A program made the position numbers and the translations under genes. From Stenotrophomonas indicatrix (GTDB lineage Bacteria > Pseudomonadota > Gammaproteobacteria > Xanthomonadales > Xanthomonadaceae), in NCBI RefSeq assembly GCF_002750975.1, contig NZ_PEJS01000001.1, positions 1,240,001-1,304,000 on the forward strand: DNA of 64,000 nt, read 5' to 3'. Positions 1 through 8,669 of this stretch are shown here, in pieces (the stretch's first letter is position 1; each line of letters opens with the position of its first letter). The notes below the pieces were generated by a model. The model was not told where the DNA came from, ran no database searches, and saw only the letters and a list, made by a program, of their open reading frames with translations.

Positions 1-1
1 G

Positions 2-559
2 CAAGGCGATGCCTTGCACTGCTTTGTCAGCCGCCGGTTCGCACCCGGCTACATCGGCTGGGCCGCGCAGAATCCCACCGGCGTGCAGGTGGGATTGGCG
101 CTGCGGCATGATCCCGCACATGCACGCGCGCCGGATATCGAGGGATTCCTTGAACACGTGCGCGACGTTGTGGGACTTCCGCACTCGGCCCAGGTTGCCG
201 GCACCCGCGCGGGCCTGGTGCCCTGCGGGTTGCCGGATGGCCCGATCACTGCGCCGGGCGTGATCCTGACCGGTGATGCGTCAGGTGTCGTCTCGCCGCT
301 GTCGGCCGGCGGCATCCACTCGTCATGGCGGCATGGCTGGGCGGTCGGTGATGCGATCGGGTTGCACCGGCGCGGCAAGGGGCCGGCCGCAGAGCAGGTG
401 GCGCGTCAGGCCGCCCCCACCTTTCACCGCAAGCGCATGCTGCGCTGGGCAATGGACCACCTGCAGCGGGACTGGCCGGTCAATGCGCTGCTGCGTACCG
501 GCCCGATGCGCCGGCTGGCCGAGCAGATCTACTTCCATCGGCGGGGCGTGCGGATGTGA
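2..559 (+). CDS. FAD/NAD(P)-dependent oxidoreductase, C-terminal part
   Basis: The gene enters from the left edge, so its start and N-terminal Rossmann dinucleotide motif are missing. About 185 residues remain. The segment ILTGDASGVVSPLSAGG resembles the second FAD-binding motif (GD...) of geranylgeranyl-reductase or monooxygenase-type flavoproteins, followed by a helix (HGWAVGDAIG) typical of that fold. The substrate cannot be inferred. The stop at 557-559 lies about 100 bases before a tRNA-Gly gene. The family call rests on one motif region; the exact subfamily is uncertain. Confidence 0.65.
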   Translation, partial: QGDALHCFVSRRFAPGYIGWAAQNPTGVQVGLALRHDPAHARAPDIEGFLEHVRDVVGLPHSAQVAGTRAGLVPCGLPDGPITAPGVILTGDASGVVSPLSAGGIHSSWRHGWAVGDAIGLHRRGKGPAAEQVARQAAPTFHRKRMLRWAMDHLQRDWPVNALLRTGPMRRLAEQIYFHRRGVRM

Positions 560-603
560 TCCTGAAGCTGAACGCTGCTTCATGAGGGGGCAGCAGAATC
601 CTG

Positions 604-632
604 TTGACGCCGTGCAGCAATCCCGACACAAT
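604..632 (+). promoter_or_regulatory. sigma70-type promoter of first tRNA-Gly
   Basis: TTGACG at 604-609 and CACAAT at 627-632 are separated by 17 bases. The likely start of transcription is about 25 bases before the mature tRNA. The same hexamers and spacing occur before the second tRNA-Gly copy at 6077-6105. Confidence 0.6.
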
Positions 633-664
633 AGCGCTCCTTCGACGCAGGTCGAACGGAATCT

Positions 665-740
<76 letters not shown>

Positions 741-747
741 GATTCAG

Positions 748-775
748 AAAAACGCTCCCGCAAGGGGGCGTTTTT
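748..775 (+). terminator. intrinsic terminator after tRNA-Gly copy 1
   Basis: A GC-rich stem (AACGCTCCC / GGGGGCGTT) with a four-base loop is flanked by an A-run and a T-run. It lies right after the tRNA 3' end. Confidence 0.75.
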
Positions 776-807
776 CGTTTGCGCACCGGAAAGGGATTGC
801 GATCGCG

Positions 808-1155
808 CTAGCGCGGGCTGCCTCGGCCCGCACCGCACCAGGTTCGCACGTCCGCACGATCGAAGCCGGCGCAGGCGTTCTTCCGCGTGATGTACAGATA
901 CGGGGCGTCGGCCTGATAGGTGAAGTGGTAGTAGTAGTTCCGGTCCTGGCCGTACAACCAGTAGTTCGACGAGCCCTCGTTGATCACGTAGGGCTCGAAG
1001 GAAAAGATCGACGACTGCGCGGGAATGAAGTTGCTGCGGTCCATCAGCAGCATGGCCGCGTTCGACGCCAACGGAGTGGTCAGGCAGATCGCCGTCGTGC
1101 CCACGATGAGCACGGTCGCGAAGATGCCGAGCGTGCGGCGAAGGGCGGATTTCAA
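808..1155 (-). CDS. hypothetical single-pass membrane protein
   Basis: I do not recognise this gene. With a TTG start at 1155 the product is 115 residues: a basic N-terminus (LKSALRR), one hydrophobic segment of about 22 residues (TLGIFATVLIVGTTAICL), then a probably periplasmic domain rich in Tyr and Ser (NYWLYGQDRNYYYHF) that ends with Cys residues which could pair. The frame stays open to an ATG at 1329, but the extra residues are Arg/Cys-rich and look non-coding, so I prefer the internal start. It is divergent from the efflux operon that begins near 1377. Confidence 0.5.
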   Translation of the reverse strand: MKSALRRTLGIFATVLIVGTTAICLTTPLASNAAMLLMDRSNFIPAQSSIFSFEPYVINEGSSNYWLYGQDRNYYYHFTYQADAPYLYITRKNACAGFDRADVRTWCGAGRGSPR

Positions 1156-1376
1156 GCGTATTGCCTGCCAGTGGAAGCGTTCAGGACAATGTGCCGCAGC
1201 GCCCGCGGACAGTCCAGCGTTCAGCTTGGCGGCGCCGATGAAAGGCTGTGGAAAGGCCGAGGGTTCGCAATGCATGCACCGCACACGCGCTGTAACGCAC
1301 CTCCGACCGATTCTCCATGTCCACTCCACAATCGCGGCGTAGCCTCCTCGGCTTCTCTCTCCACGAAGGCGGGCGG

Positions 1377-2813
1377 GTGGCCAGTCGCATCACTTTCCCG
1401 GCAGCGTTCGCGCGCCGGTATGGCGTCGTCCCGCGCATCGTCCTGGGTACCGGGGCGCTGCTGACCAGCATGATGCTGGTGGGCTGCATGTCGGTGCCGG
1501 TTCCCGATCTGCCTGATCGCGTGCCAGCAGTCTGGAGTCAGACCGCCGCAGGGCAGGGCGTAGCGGTCGACGCGCGGCAGTGGTGGAAGGTGCTGGCCGA
1601 TGCGCGCTTGAACGCGCTGGTGGACGAGGCCGTCGCCGGCAATCTGGACCTGCGCCAGGCCACCCTGCGGTTGCAGGCGGTACGCCTGGTGTCGGGCACC
1701 TCCGATGCGCGCTTCCGTCCGGAAATCTCCGCCAGTGCCAAGCAGGTGCAGGACGCCGCCGCAGTCGACACGTACTTCCACGCCGGCGTTGAAGCGATCT
1801 GGGATCTTGGCCTGTTTGGCGCAGCGGAGAGTGCCCGTCTAAGCGCGCAAGCGGCCAACGGAAATGCCGAAGCACTGCGCGATGCGGCGCAGGTGGCGGT
1901 CATCGCTGATGTGGTGCGCAGCTACCTGGATCTTTCCGTCGCGCAGGCGCAGGTGGATCTGCTGGGCAGGCAGCAGGCCGTTGACGCACGTGGCGAGCAA
2001 CTGGGCCTGGTACGGCAGCGCCTGCATCTGGACGAGCCCGGTGAACTGGATCGTCTGCGCGCGCGGCGGGCGGCCACGCGCGCGGCCATTGCGCAGGCGA
2101 ATGAAAACGCGGGCAACGCCTCGCGCGCGTTGGCACTGCTGCTGGGTCGCGATGGTCCGGATCCGGCCTGGAATGCCTACCGCACGCCACCGCAGCTGAG
2201 CGCCTTCACCCTGCAGCAGGTACCCGCCGATCTGCTGCGCCATCGCCCGCAGATCCTGCTGGCCGAGGCCGATGTGCTGCAGGCTGCCGCCGAAAAGGGC
2301 AGTGCACGCGCGTCGATGTTCCCGAAACTGAGCCTGGGCGGTTCCATCCTTTACGCCTACAACCTGACCCAGAATGCTCGCTCCAATTCCGATTCCAGCC
2401 CATCGATCGGTCCCTACATCGATATCCCTCTGTGGGATTGGGGCCAACGTCGCGCGCGCTATCAATCCGACGACAAGCAGCTGGATGCAGCCTTGCTGGG
2501 GTATCGCAAGGCAGTGCTGCAGGGCGTGGCGGAAGTGGAGGGTGCACTGGGCAGCCTGGCCCGCCAGGACAGCAGCATCCAGTCGCTGCAGGTGGCCGAC
2601 GAAGCAGCCCGGCAGCAGGTCGTACGACAGGCCCGGCAGGTGCAGCTTGGTCTTTCCAGTGAGTTCGACGGGTTGGAAACCCAGCGTGCCGCGCTGTCCG
2701 CGCAGGCCGACCTGATCGGCGCGCAGGGTGCTCGCGTACTTGCATTCGCATCGCTCTATCGCGCAGTGGGCGGTGCTCCCTTGCCAGTCGAGCCTGAAGG
2801 CGACGCGCAATGA
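1377..2813 (+). CDS. NodT-type outer membrane efflux lipoprotein
   Basis: This is an outer membrane channel subunit of a tripartite efflux pump (TolC/NodT family). The N-terminus carries a lipobox (MMLVGC, Cys about residue 37 from the GTG start), followed by two repeats of long alpha-helical hairpin rich in Ala, Gln and Leu, as expected for OEP domains. I chose GTG at 1377 because GAAGG sits seven bases upstream; the frame also has an ATG at 1317 without a ribosome site, which would give an unusually long signal. It is the first gene of a four-gene operon; its stop overlaps the permease start by four bases (ATGA), implying coupled translation. The exported substrate is unknown. Confidence 0.85.
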   Translation: MASRITFPAAFARRYGVVPRIVLGTGALLTSMMLVGCMSVPVPDLPDRVPAVWSQTAAGQGVAVDARQWWKVLADARLNALVDEAVAGNLDLRQATLRLQAVRLVSGTSDARFRPEISASAKQVQDAAAVDTYFHAGVEAIWDLGLFGAAESARLSAQAANGNAEALRDAAQVAVIADVVRSYLDLSVAQAQVDLLGRQQAVDARGEQLGLVRQRLHLDEPGELDRLRARRAATRAAIAQANENAGNASRALALLLGRDGPDPAWNAYRTPPQLSAFTLQQVPADLLRHRPQILLAEADVLQAAAEKGSARASMFPKLSLGGSILYAYNLTQNARSNSDSSPSIGPYIDIPLWDWGQRRARYQSDDKQLDAALLGYRKAVLQGVAEVEGALGSLARQDSSIQSLQVADEAARQQVVRQARQVQLGLSSEFDGLETQRAALSAQADLIGAQGARVLAFASLYRAVGGAPLPVEPEGDAQ

Positions 2814-3949
2814 TCGCGCTTGCCCGCAAGACCCTGGTTTACGAGTGGCGCCGTTTCCTGCCGGTAGTGCTGGCCATGTGTTTCGCCGGCGTGCTGCTGA
2901 TCGTGCAGGCGGCGCTGGTGCTGGGCATCTTCGGCACCGCCGCGATCTACGTGAAGGCATCCAGCGCCGATGTCTGGGCGGGCTTTGCCGGCACGCAGAG
3001 CGTGAACTACGGTCATGCGATCAGTGCAGATGTAGAGAATCGCCTGCGGATGGACCCGGATGTCACCCGCGTCGAACCCTACGAGTGGGTCGATGGCGAG
3101 TGGCGCTCCAGCGCACAGGGTGCCGGCAACGTGTCGGTGTATCTGTCCGGCATCTCCACGGCAGGCGACGCGATGATGTTCTCGCGCATCCTGTCGCCCG
3201 ATCTGCGTGCGCGGTTGCGCGAACCCGGTGCGGTGATCGTCGACAGCGCGGACCTGGATACGCTGGGCGTCGATCTGCACCGCAACCGCGCGTGGATCAA
3301 TGGCAAGGCCGTGCGTGTGGTTGCCGCGCAACCCGGCCTGCGTGGCCTTGGCGGCGTCAACGTGCTGGCGTCGTTGGATACCGCGCGTGCCATCGCCGGA
3401 ACCGATCCGCATGAAGGCAGCACCTATTTCGTGGCGGGCACGCGCTCACCGGAGCTGGCCGCGCGCGCGCGCGATCGACTCGGTGCATCGACGGGCCGCG
3501 CCACGCCCGTCGAGTTCTGGACAGCGCCGGAGTTCGCCAGTCGTTCGCAGCAGTACTGGCTGTTCGATACCGGCGCCGGCATCGCAGTGCTGTTCATGGC
3601 GGTCATCGTCTGCTTCGTCGGCGCGGTGATCACCAACCAGTCATTTGCCGCAGTGGTGGCCGGGTCGGTACGCGAGTACGCCACCCTCAATGCGCTCGGC
3701 GCAGGCCGCTACGCGCTGGCCCGTGTGGTGTTCGAACAGGCCGTGCTGATCGGTGGTGTCGGCATGCTGCTGGCCGCAGCTTTCAGCGCGGTGGTGCTGA
3801 TGGCCGCGCAGACCCAGCGCGTACCGGTACAGCTCACGCCGATGGTGGTTCTTGGCTGCGTGGCGCTGGTCGCGGTGATGGCCATGCTGTCGAGCATCAT
3901 GGCGGTGCGCAGCGTCGTCCGTTCCGATCCATCGCTGCTGTTGCGTTGA
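2810..3949 (+). CDS. ABC transporter permease, FtsX/DevC type
   Basis: This is a 379-residue inner membrane permease. It has one N-terminal membrane helix (about residues 17-45), a large periplasmic domain (about 50-250), then three C-terminal helices (about 260-370) in the FtsX/MacB arrangement, including VREYATLNALGAGR, the family's coupling segment to the ATPase. It is smaller than MacB because the ATPase is encoded separately by the next gene. The product fits DevC-like or MacB-like mechanotransmission systems, which drive a periplasmic adaptor rather than moving substrate through the membrane domain. It is co-transcribed with the genes on both sides. Confidence 0.88.
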   Translation: MIALARKTLVYEWRRFLPVVLAMCFAGVLLIVQAALVLGIFGTAAIYVKASSADVWAGFAGTQSVNYGHAISADVENRLRMDPDVTRVEPYEWVDGEWRSSAQGAGNVSVYLSGISTAGDAMMFSRILSPDLRARLREPGAVIVDSADLDTLGVDLHRNRAWINGKAVRVVAAQPGLRGLGGVNVLASLDTARAIAGTDPHEGSTYFVAGTRSPELAARARDRLGASTGRATPVEFWTAPEFASRSQQYWLFDTGAGIAVLFMAVIVCFVGAVITNQSFAAVVAGSVREYATLNALGAGRYALARVVFEQAVLIGGVGMLLAAAFSAVVLMAAQTQRVPVQLTPMVVLGCVALVAVMAMLSSIMAVRSVVRSDPSLLLR

Positions 3950-3959
3950 GGGGCCACCG

Positions 3960-4688
3960 ATGACGAATGCTCCCATCGCGATCCCGACCCTGCGTGCCGA
4001 CGCACTCGAAAAGGGCTTCGTGTCCGGCGATGTGCATGTGCCCGTGCTGCGTGGCCTGTCGCTGGACATCTATCCCGGCGAATTGACCTTGGTATCGGGC
4101 CCCTCCGGCTGCGGCAAGAGCACGCTGCTGTCGCTGATGTCCGGGCTCTCAACGCCTGATGGCGGTCGCGTGCATGCGCTTGGCCAGGACGTCAGCCACA
4201 TGACCCGCAGCGAGGTGGAGCGCTTCCGTCTGCACCACGTCGGTTTCGTGTTCCAGGGCTTCAACCTGTTCCCGGCGCTGACGGCGCTGGAGCAGGTGCA
4301 GCTGCCGTTGGGCTATCGCGGCATGCGCAACCGCGACAGCGAGCCGTTGGCGCGGCAGGCGCTGGACGAAGTCGGCCTCTCGCACCGCAGCCACATGCGC
4401 CCGGCACAGCTGTCCGGCGGCGAGAAGCAGCGCGTAGCCGTCGCCCGTGCGTTCGCCAAGTCACCCACGCTGATCTTCGCCGATGAGCCCACCAGCGCAC
4501 TGGACGCCGAGAACGGCCAGCGCGTGATCGACATCCTGCACCGCTATGCACGCGCGCATCAGGCCACGGTGTTGTGTGTAAGCCATGATCCACGCCTGAT
4601 CCGCCATGCGGATCGGGTGATCGCCATGGAAGACGGCACGGTCCGCGATGACCGCCGCCAGAACGAAACCGTAGAGCCCAGCCCATGA
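3960..4688 (+). CDS. ABC transporter ATPase, LolD/MacB-like
   Basis: This is a 242-residue ATP-binding subunit. It has Walker A GPSGCGKST (about 47-55), a Q-loop at 99, signature LSGGEKQR (151-158), Walker B LIFADEP (171-177) and an H-loop His near 209. The sequence around VFQGFNLFPALTALEQV is typical of the LolD/MacB/DevA branch that pairs with FtsX-type permeases. It starts 10 bases after the permease and its end overlaps the adaptor gene by four bases, so all four genes are one transcription unit. Confidence 0.93.
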   Translation: MTNAPIAIPTLRADALEKGFVSGDVHVPVLRGLSLDIYPGELTLVSGPSGCGKSTLLSLMSGLSTPDGGRVHALGQDVSHMTRSEVERFRLHHVGFVFQGFNLFPALTALEQVQLPLGYRGMRNRDSEPLARQALDEVGLSHRSHMRPAQLSGGEKQRVAVARAFAKSPTLIFADEPTSALDAENGQRVIDILHRYARAHQATVLCVSHDPRLIRHADRVIAMEDGTVRDDRRQNETVEPSP

Positions 4689-5596
4689 CCAGAATGCCGC
4701 CGTTGTTCTCCCTCAGCTTCTCCTTGGGCGCGGCATTGCTGCTGGGTGCCTGCAGCAAGGATGCACCCGTACCCGCGCAGCCGACCGCTGCCACGGCCGC
4801 CAGCGCGGACAACGTCGCCGTCGCGCGCGGCATCATCGATGTGGAAGGCGGGCTGATTGCACTGGTACCAGCGATGGATGGTTCGGTCAGCACCGCACCG
4901 GTGAAGGAAGGGGCGGTGGTGCGCAAGGGCGATGTCCTGCTCACCCTGGATGGCGCACTGCTTGAACAGGAGGTGGGCATGGCCAATGCCGATCTCGCGC
5001 TGGCCACCGATCGGCTGAAGGGCAGCCAGGCGCAGCTGCGCGAACTGGAGCGCAACGCCACCCGCCTGGCCACCGGCGCCAGTGAAGGCGTGTCGTCCAG
5101 CCAGCAGGCCGACGCAGCGAGGCAGCAGCTGGCCGGCGTCCGCGCCGATGTGGATGTGGCCGGAGCGCAGGTCGACCTGGCCCAGCACAAGCTGGAGCAC
5201 GCCAGGCTCAAGCTGCGACAGATGTCGCTGACCGCACCGGACGCCGGCATCGTGGTCGGCCAAGTGCCGGGCGTGGGTGCGTTCGTGCAGGCCGGCAAGC
5301 CGGCGATGTCACTGTTGCCGGCTCGACCGTTGCAGGTGCGTGCCGAGCTGAGTGCGGCCTACGCCGATGCCGTGCAGGTTGGCATGCGTGCGACGGTGGT
5401 GATCGATAGCGATGGCGCAGAGGGCAAGCCACTGCCGGTGGCACGTGTGGTCCGCATCAGCCCGGTGTTCGCGCAGGCACGATTGCCCGAAGACGCAGGG
5501 CGCGGCGTGGCCAAGGTGGTGGAGTGCGTGCTGGAATTCGAGAGCGCCGCCAAGGCGCGCGTCGGCCAGCATGTGCGGGTGGAGTTCCACAGGTAG
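4685..5596 (+). CDS. HlyD-family periplasmic adaptor, predicted lipoprotein
   Basis: This is the 303-residue membrane-fusion protein of the tripartite pump. A signal peptide ends in LLLGAC (Cys 23), predicting an inner-membrane lipoprotein. Next come a biotinyl-lipoyl half-motif (ALVPAMDGSVSTAPVKEGAVVRKG), an Ala/Gln/Leu-rich coiled-coil hairpin (about 95-180), the returning lipoyl strand (LTAPDAGIVVGQVPGVGAFV) and a beta-barrel domain. It links the permease at 2810 to the outer-membrane channel at 1377. With its partners it resembles DevBCA-like or MacAB-TolC-like exporters, but the cargo cannot be predicted. Confidence 0.9.
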   Translation: MTRMPPLFSLSFSLGAALLLGACSKDAPVPAQPTAATAASADNVAVARGIIDVEGGLIALVPAMDGSVSTAPVKEGAVVRKGDVLLTLDGALLEQEVGMANADLALATDRLKGSQAQLRELERNATRLATGASEGVSSSQQADAARQQLAGVRADVDVAGAQVDLAQHKLEHARLKLRQMSLTAPDAGIVVGQVPGVGAFVQAGKPAMSLLPARPLQVRAELSAAYADAVQVGMRATVVIDSDGAEGKPLPVARVVRISPVFAQARLPEDAGRGVAKVVECVLEFESAAKARVGQHVRVEFHR

Positions 5597-5608
5597 GGGC
5601 GTGCTTCG

Positions 5609-6061
5609 CTAGGGATGTGCGCGTCGGGTCTGTTTCCCGGTCAGCGCCCGCCACGCACTGGCCAGCGACACCACGCACAGCGCCAGCAGCACAGCCAGGT
5701 CGAGCAGCAGCAGGCATAGCAGATGCATACCCTGCACCGGCGCCTGGTGCAGGGCAGCGGCCAGCCACGGGAACGACCAGGCCAGCAGCAGCACCAGGGC
5801 GATCAGCAGCCGCAACCACACGCGCCCTGGTTTCCAGGGACGCACGATCAGCACGGTGACCAACAGTTCCGCTCCGGCCAGTACAGCGAACTGGATGACC
5901 GCGCCGGTGGGGTAGGGCAGGGTTGCGCCTTCGAAGTGGCGCAGCATCCAATAGTCCGGGGTGAAGCCCGCATTGATCAGTGCAGCAATCACCGCAAGCC
6001 AGGCCAGGGCGACAAGGCTCCAGCACAGGCGGGCGAAACGAGGTCTCGTGGGCGGGTTCAT
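5609..6061 (-). CDS. hypothetical four-helix membrane protein
   Basis: The product has 150 residues and about four hydrophobic segments (about 12-32, 55-75, 84-104, 110-132), with short polar ends (MNPPTRPR at the N-terminus, KQTRRAHP at the C-terminus). No catalytic motif is visible and I do not recognise the family. It is convergent with the efflux operon and separated from it by 12 bases. The start is the Met preceding the first helix; upstream in-frame sequence runs into the tRNA-Gly gene and is not coding. Confidence 0.6.
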   Translation of the reverse strand: MNPPTRPRFARLCWSLVALAWLAVIAALINAGFTPDYWMLRHFEGATLPYPTGAVIQFAVLAGAELLVTVLIVRPWKPGRVWLRLLIALVLLLAWSFPWLAAALHQAPVQGMHLLCLLLLDLAVLLALCVVSLASAWRALTGKQTRRAHP

Positions 6062-6076
6062 CGGTGCTGCGGACTG

Positions 6077-6105
6077 TTGACGGCGTGAAGGAATTTGGAC
6101 ACAAT
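6077..6105 (+). promoter_or_regulatory. sigma70-type promoter of second tRNA-Gly
   Basis: TTGACG (6077-6082) and CACAAT (6100-6105) have a 17-base spacer. The -10 region and downstream 25 bases are nearly identical to those before tRNA-Gly copy 1, showing that promoter and gene were duplicated together. Confidence 0.6.
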
Positions 6106-6135
6106 AGCGCTCCTTCGACGCAGGTCGGAGAATCT

Positions 6136-6211
<76 letters not shown>

Positions 6212-6218
6212 GATTGCA

Positions 6219-6245
6219 CAGGGCCCCGGTTGGGGCCTTGTTTTT
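6219..6245 (+). terminator. probable intrinsic terminator after tRNA-Gly copy 2
   Basis: The stem GGCCCC/GGGGCC with a four-base loop is followed by TTGTTTTT. It may be partial, since another tRNA-Gly follows 120 bases later. Confidence 0.55.
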
Positions 6246-6364
6246 CTCCCGCCACGGCAAGGCGGGGCACGTTGAGCCACAAGGCTCTTCGCGCAGTCAG
6301 AAAAGTGAAAACTGTTGTGAAATGGCTGGTGTGTGTCCCGGGCTTCCGGTACCATACGGCTTAT

Positions 6365-6440
<76 letters not shown>

Positions 6441-6505
6441 TGTTCCGACAGGCCCCATCGCGGGGTTTTGTCATGTCAGGGCGTCGTTCCTGATCGCAGT
6501 ACGTT

Positions 6506-6579
6506 GGCCTCATGGCAGAGTGGCTATGCACCGGATTGCAAATCCGTTTACAGCGGTTCGATTCCGCTTGAGGCCTCCA
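6506..6579 (+). tRNA. tRNA-Cys (anticodon GCA)
   Basis: This 74-base cloverleaf has acceptor arms GGCCTCA/TGAGGCC, anticodon loop ATTGCAA (GCA), T-arm GGTTCGATTCC and encoded CCA. Length and loop sizes match tRNA-Cys. Confidence 0.96.
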
Positions 6580-6583
6580 ATTG

Positions 6584-6612
6584 AAAAGCCCTGACTCCGG
6601 TCAGGGCTTTTT
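6584..6612 (+). terminator. intrinsic terminator of the tRNA cluster
   Basis: The perfect stem AAAAGCCCTGAC/GTCAGGGCTTTT with a TCCG loop is followed by a T-run, directly after tRNA-Cys. Confidence 0.85.
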
Positions 6613-6704
6613 CTTTGCGCGTCCCCTGGCGCCAGCAGGGGTACCAAACTGCACATGCGACCCGGCGGGACCGGCTGCTAACGTCGCCGCACTTCTCTTC
6701 AGCG

Positions 6705-7277
6705 GTGGTGACTGCAGTGCGGAACCTGGCCATCCAGCAGGCGGTGTACGTTCCCCTCGGCGCCATGCTGGCGCTGATCGCTTTTGCATTCACCGTGCCC
6801 GGCTACCACCCGCTCTCCCAGCATCTCAGCGAGCTGGGCCTGATGCAGGGGCTGCCAGCCAAGGCGGTGCAGGTCGGCGCGGTGGTCAGTGGCTCGGCCA
6901 TCATCGTCTTCAGCCTTGCATTGCTCGCGCAAGGTCGCCGTTTCGCGCTCACTGTGCTCACCTCCATCCTGTTCGGGGTGTCCATGGTCAGCAATGGCGT
7001 CTTCACCACGGGCAGCCCGCTGCATGGCCTCTATGGCATCGGCATCTTCTCGATCCTGACCCCGCTGCTGTTCCTGGCCGAGCTGGGCCCTGCTGCGTCG
7101 ACGCGGATGGCCTGGATTGCGCGTGCCATCTCGCTGCTGGGGATGGCCTATCTGTGGCTGATGCTTTCCGGATTCGACCCGGAGCCCTATCGCGGCCTCA
7201 CCCAGCGCATCGCGCTGCTGCCGGCGTTCGGCTGGTACACCTTCGCCGCGCTGGAGCTGAGTCGATCCCGGCGCTGA
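6705..7277 (+). CDS. DUF998-like integral membrane protein
   Basis: The protein is predicted to have about six membrane helices. It includes the segment PGYHPLSQHLSELG after the first helix, which is like the SxxxSELG region of DUF998 proteins. The function is unknown. The open frame extends back to an ATG at 6615, but the upstream residues are not membrane-like and overlap the tRNA terminator. GTG codons at 6705, 6708 and 6717 precede the conserved part; I give the first, with about 190 residues. The exact start is uncertain. Confidence 0.6.
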   Translation: MVTAVRNLAIQQAVYVPLGAMLALIAFAFTVPGYHPLSQHLSELGLMQGLPAKAVQVGAVVSGSAIIVFSLALLAQGRRFALTVLTSILFGVSMVSNGVFTTGSPLHGLYGIGIFSILTPLLFLAELGPAASTRMAWIARAISLLGMAYLWLMLSGFDPEPYRGLTQRIALLPAFGWYTFAALELSRSRR

Positions 7278-7368
7278 TTGGCCTGGCGCGGTGGCATTTG
7301 CCCGCAGGTACGATCAGTCGTAGCGTATGGCCAAACGGGGCCGCAGGGCCCGGGACAGGAGGTCTGGC

Positions 7369-7914
7369 ATGAACATGAAATCTGGCATCGTCCTGGCATT
7401 ACTGCTGGTCGCGCCGCTGGCATCGGCACAGGTCTACAAGTGCAAGGGTGCGTCCGGTGAAACCACCTATTCACAGCATCCGTGCGGTGCCGGCGCAGAA
7501 CCGATGAAGCTGCGCTCCAACCGCGCCGCAGCGGAATCGGCTGGCGAGCTTGCCAACCGCACCGCAGTCTATCGCACTGCCGAATTGAATGACGCCGGCA
7601 TTGTCGAGCGCAACTGCCTGCAGAGCGAGCAGTCGCGCATCTACGGCCCGCTGGAATCGCGCAGCCAAGCGGTCAATCAGCAGGTGGCCGATCTGAACCG
7701 GCAGCTGGCTGCAGCGAGCAGCAATCTCGCCGGCGCCACCAGCGAATCCGGCATCCGTGCGCAGATTTCCAGTCTGCAGCAGTCGTTGAGTTCTGAACGG
7801 ACCTCGGCCGACAGCCAGATGACGACAGCCCGCGAGCGCTGCTCGAGTGCGCGTCGCGACCGCGAAAAGGAGGTTCGCGAGAAGTACTCCAACGCGCCAG
7901 CGTCTTCTCCCTGA
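7369..7914 (+). CDS. DUF4124-domain periplasmic protein
   Basis: AGGAGGT at 7357-7363 fixes the start at 7369. The 181-residue product has a signal peptide (about residues 1-22, ending ASAQ), then the DUF4124 signature VYKCKGASGETTYSQHPC (two Cys), and a long polar, probably coiled-coil C-terminal region (about 75-170, rich in Gln, Ser and Arg). DUF4124 proteins are common in xanthomonads and of unknown role. The gene is convergent with the flavin reductase gene. Confidence 0.85.
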   Translation: MNMKSGIVLALLLVAPLASAQVYKCKGASGETTYSQHPCGAGAEPMKLRSNRAAAESAGELANRTAVYRTAELNDAGIVERNCLQSEQSRIYGPLESRSQAVNQQVADLNRQLAAASSNLAGATSESGIRAQISSLQQSLSSERTSADSQMTTARERCSSARRDREKEVREKYSNAPASSP

Positions 7915-7922
7915 TGCAGCTG

Positions 7923-8564
7923 TCATGCAGTCAGCGGCAAAGGATCGTCAGCGCGGAAATTGCGCGCCATCGGCGTGGTGGTACCCACATAGTGGCGGAA
8001 CAGGTAGATCAACGGTGCCCAGCGCCGCACGTCGATGTGCTGGGTACCGGCAACGGTGATCGCCTCGTGCGCATGCACCCGGCAGATCCGTCCTTCGACG
8101 ATCATGAAGCCCTGATCCTGCGTTCCGCTGGGCCGGTGCGAGGCGAGCAGCGCGACCTCCACCTGCAGCGGGCATTCGGCAATCGCCGGCGGTGCCACCT
8201 GCACCGAGTCGACGCGGCTGAAGCCGCCCAGTGCGAACTTGTCAGACACATGCACGTACCCCATGGCACGCTTCGATTCCGGCACCGGGGTGCGAGCGGT
8301 GGCGCGGGCGATGGCCTCGACCTGCACCGCCTGCGTGGCATCTGCGAAGTTCAGTACGCATTCGCCGCGTGTCAGAAGGTTGCTGCAGCCTTGGCCCTGT
8401 TCGCCGATACCGAGCACCACGCGGTCGCCCAGCGCCCAGAATGACGAAAGCGGGCTGATGTTCGCACTGCCGTCTTCATTCAACGTGGTCATCAGCACCA
8501 CCGGTGTTCCCGGGTAGAGCGCGGAGGGGGTGATGCAGCGGCGTTGGAAATCTTCCGGTGGCAT
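7923..8564 (-). CDS. flavin reductase-like (FMN-binding split barrel) protein
   Basis: The product has 213 residues, starting MPPEDFQRR. The pattern ...TPVVLMTTLNEDGSANISPLSSFWALGDRVVLGIG matches the FMN-binding split barrel of the flavin reductase / DUF447-like family. A later part reads LGGFSRVDSVQVAPPAIAECPLQVE, another family hallmark. It probably binds FMN in the cytoplasm; the substrate is not predictable. It is divergent from the ArsR-type regulator at 8670 (105 bases between the starts), which is a plausible regulator. Confidence 0.75.
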   Translation of the reverse strand: MPPEDFQRRCITPSALYPGTPVVLMTTLNEDGSANISPLSSFWALGDRVVLGIGEQGQGCSNLLTRGECVLNFADATQAVQVEAIARATARTPVPESKRAMGYVHVSDKFALGGFSRVDSVQVAPPAIAECPLQVEVALLASHRPSGTQDQGFMIVEGRICRVHAHEAITVAGTQHIDVRRWAPLIYLFRHYVGTTTPMARNFRADDPLPLTA

Positions 8565-8669
8565 GCCTGAGCTCGTGGGGTGCGGGCGATGACTGTGCAC
8601 TGTGCAGGGGCGCGCATGCTTCGATCCGGGTCGAAGGATGCGCGGAAAGCGGCATGCCACAATGCGGCC

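Noticed and set aside
6301..6364. A promoter for the third tRNA-Gly
   Set aside because: TTGTGA and TACCAT are present but the spacing is too long.
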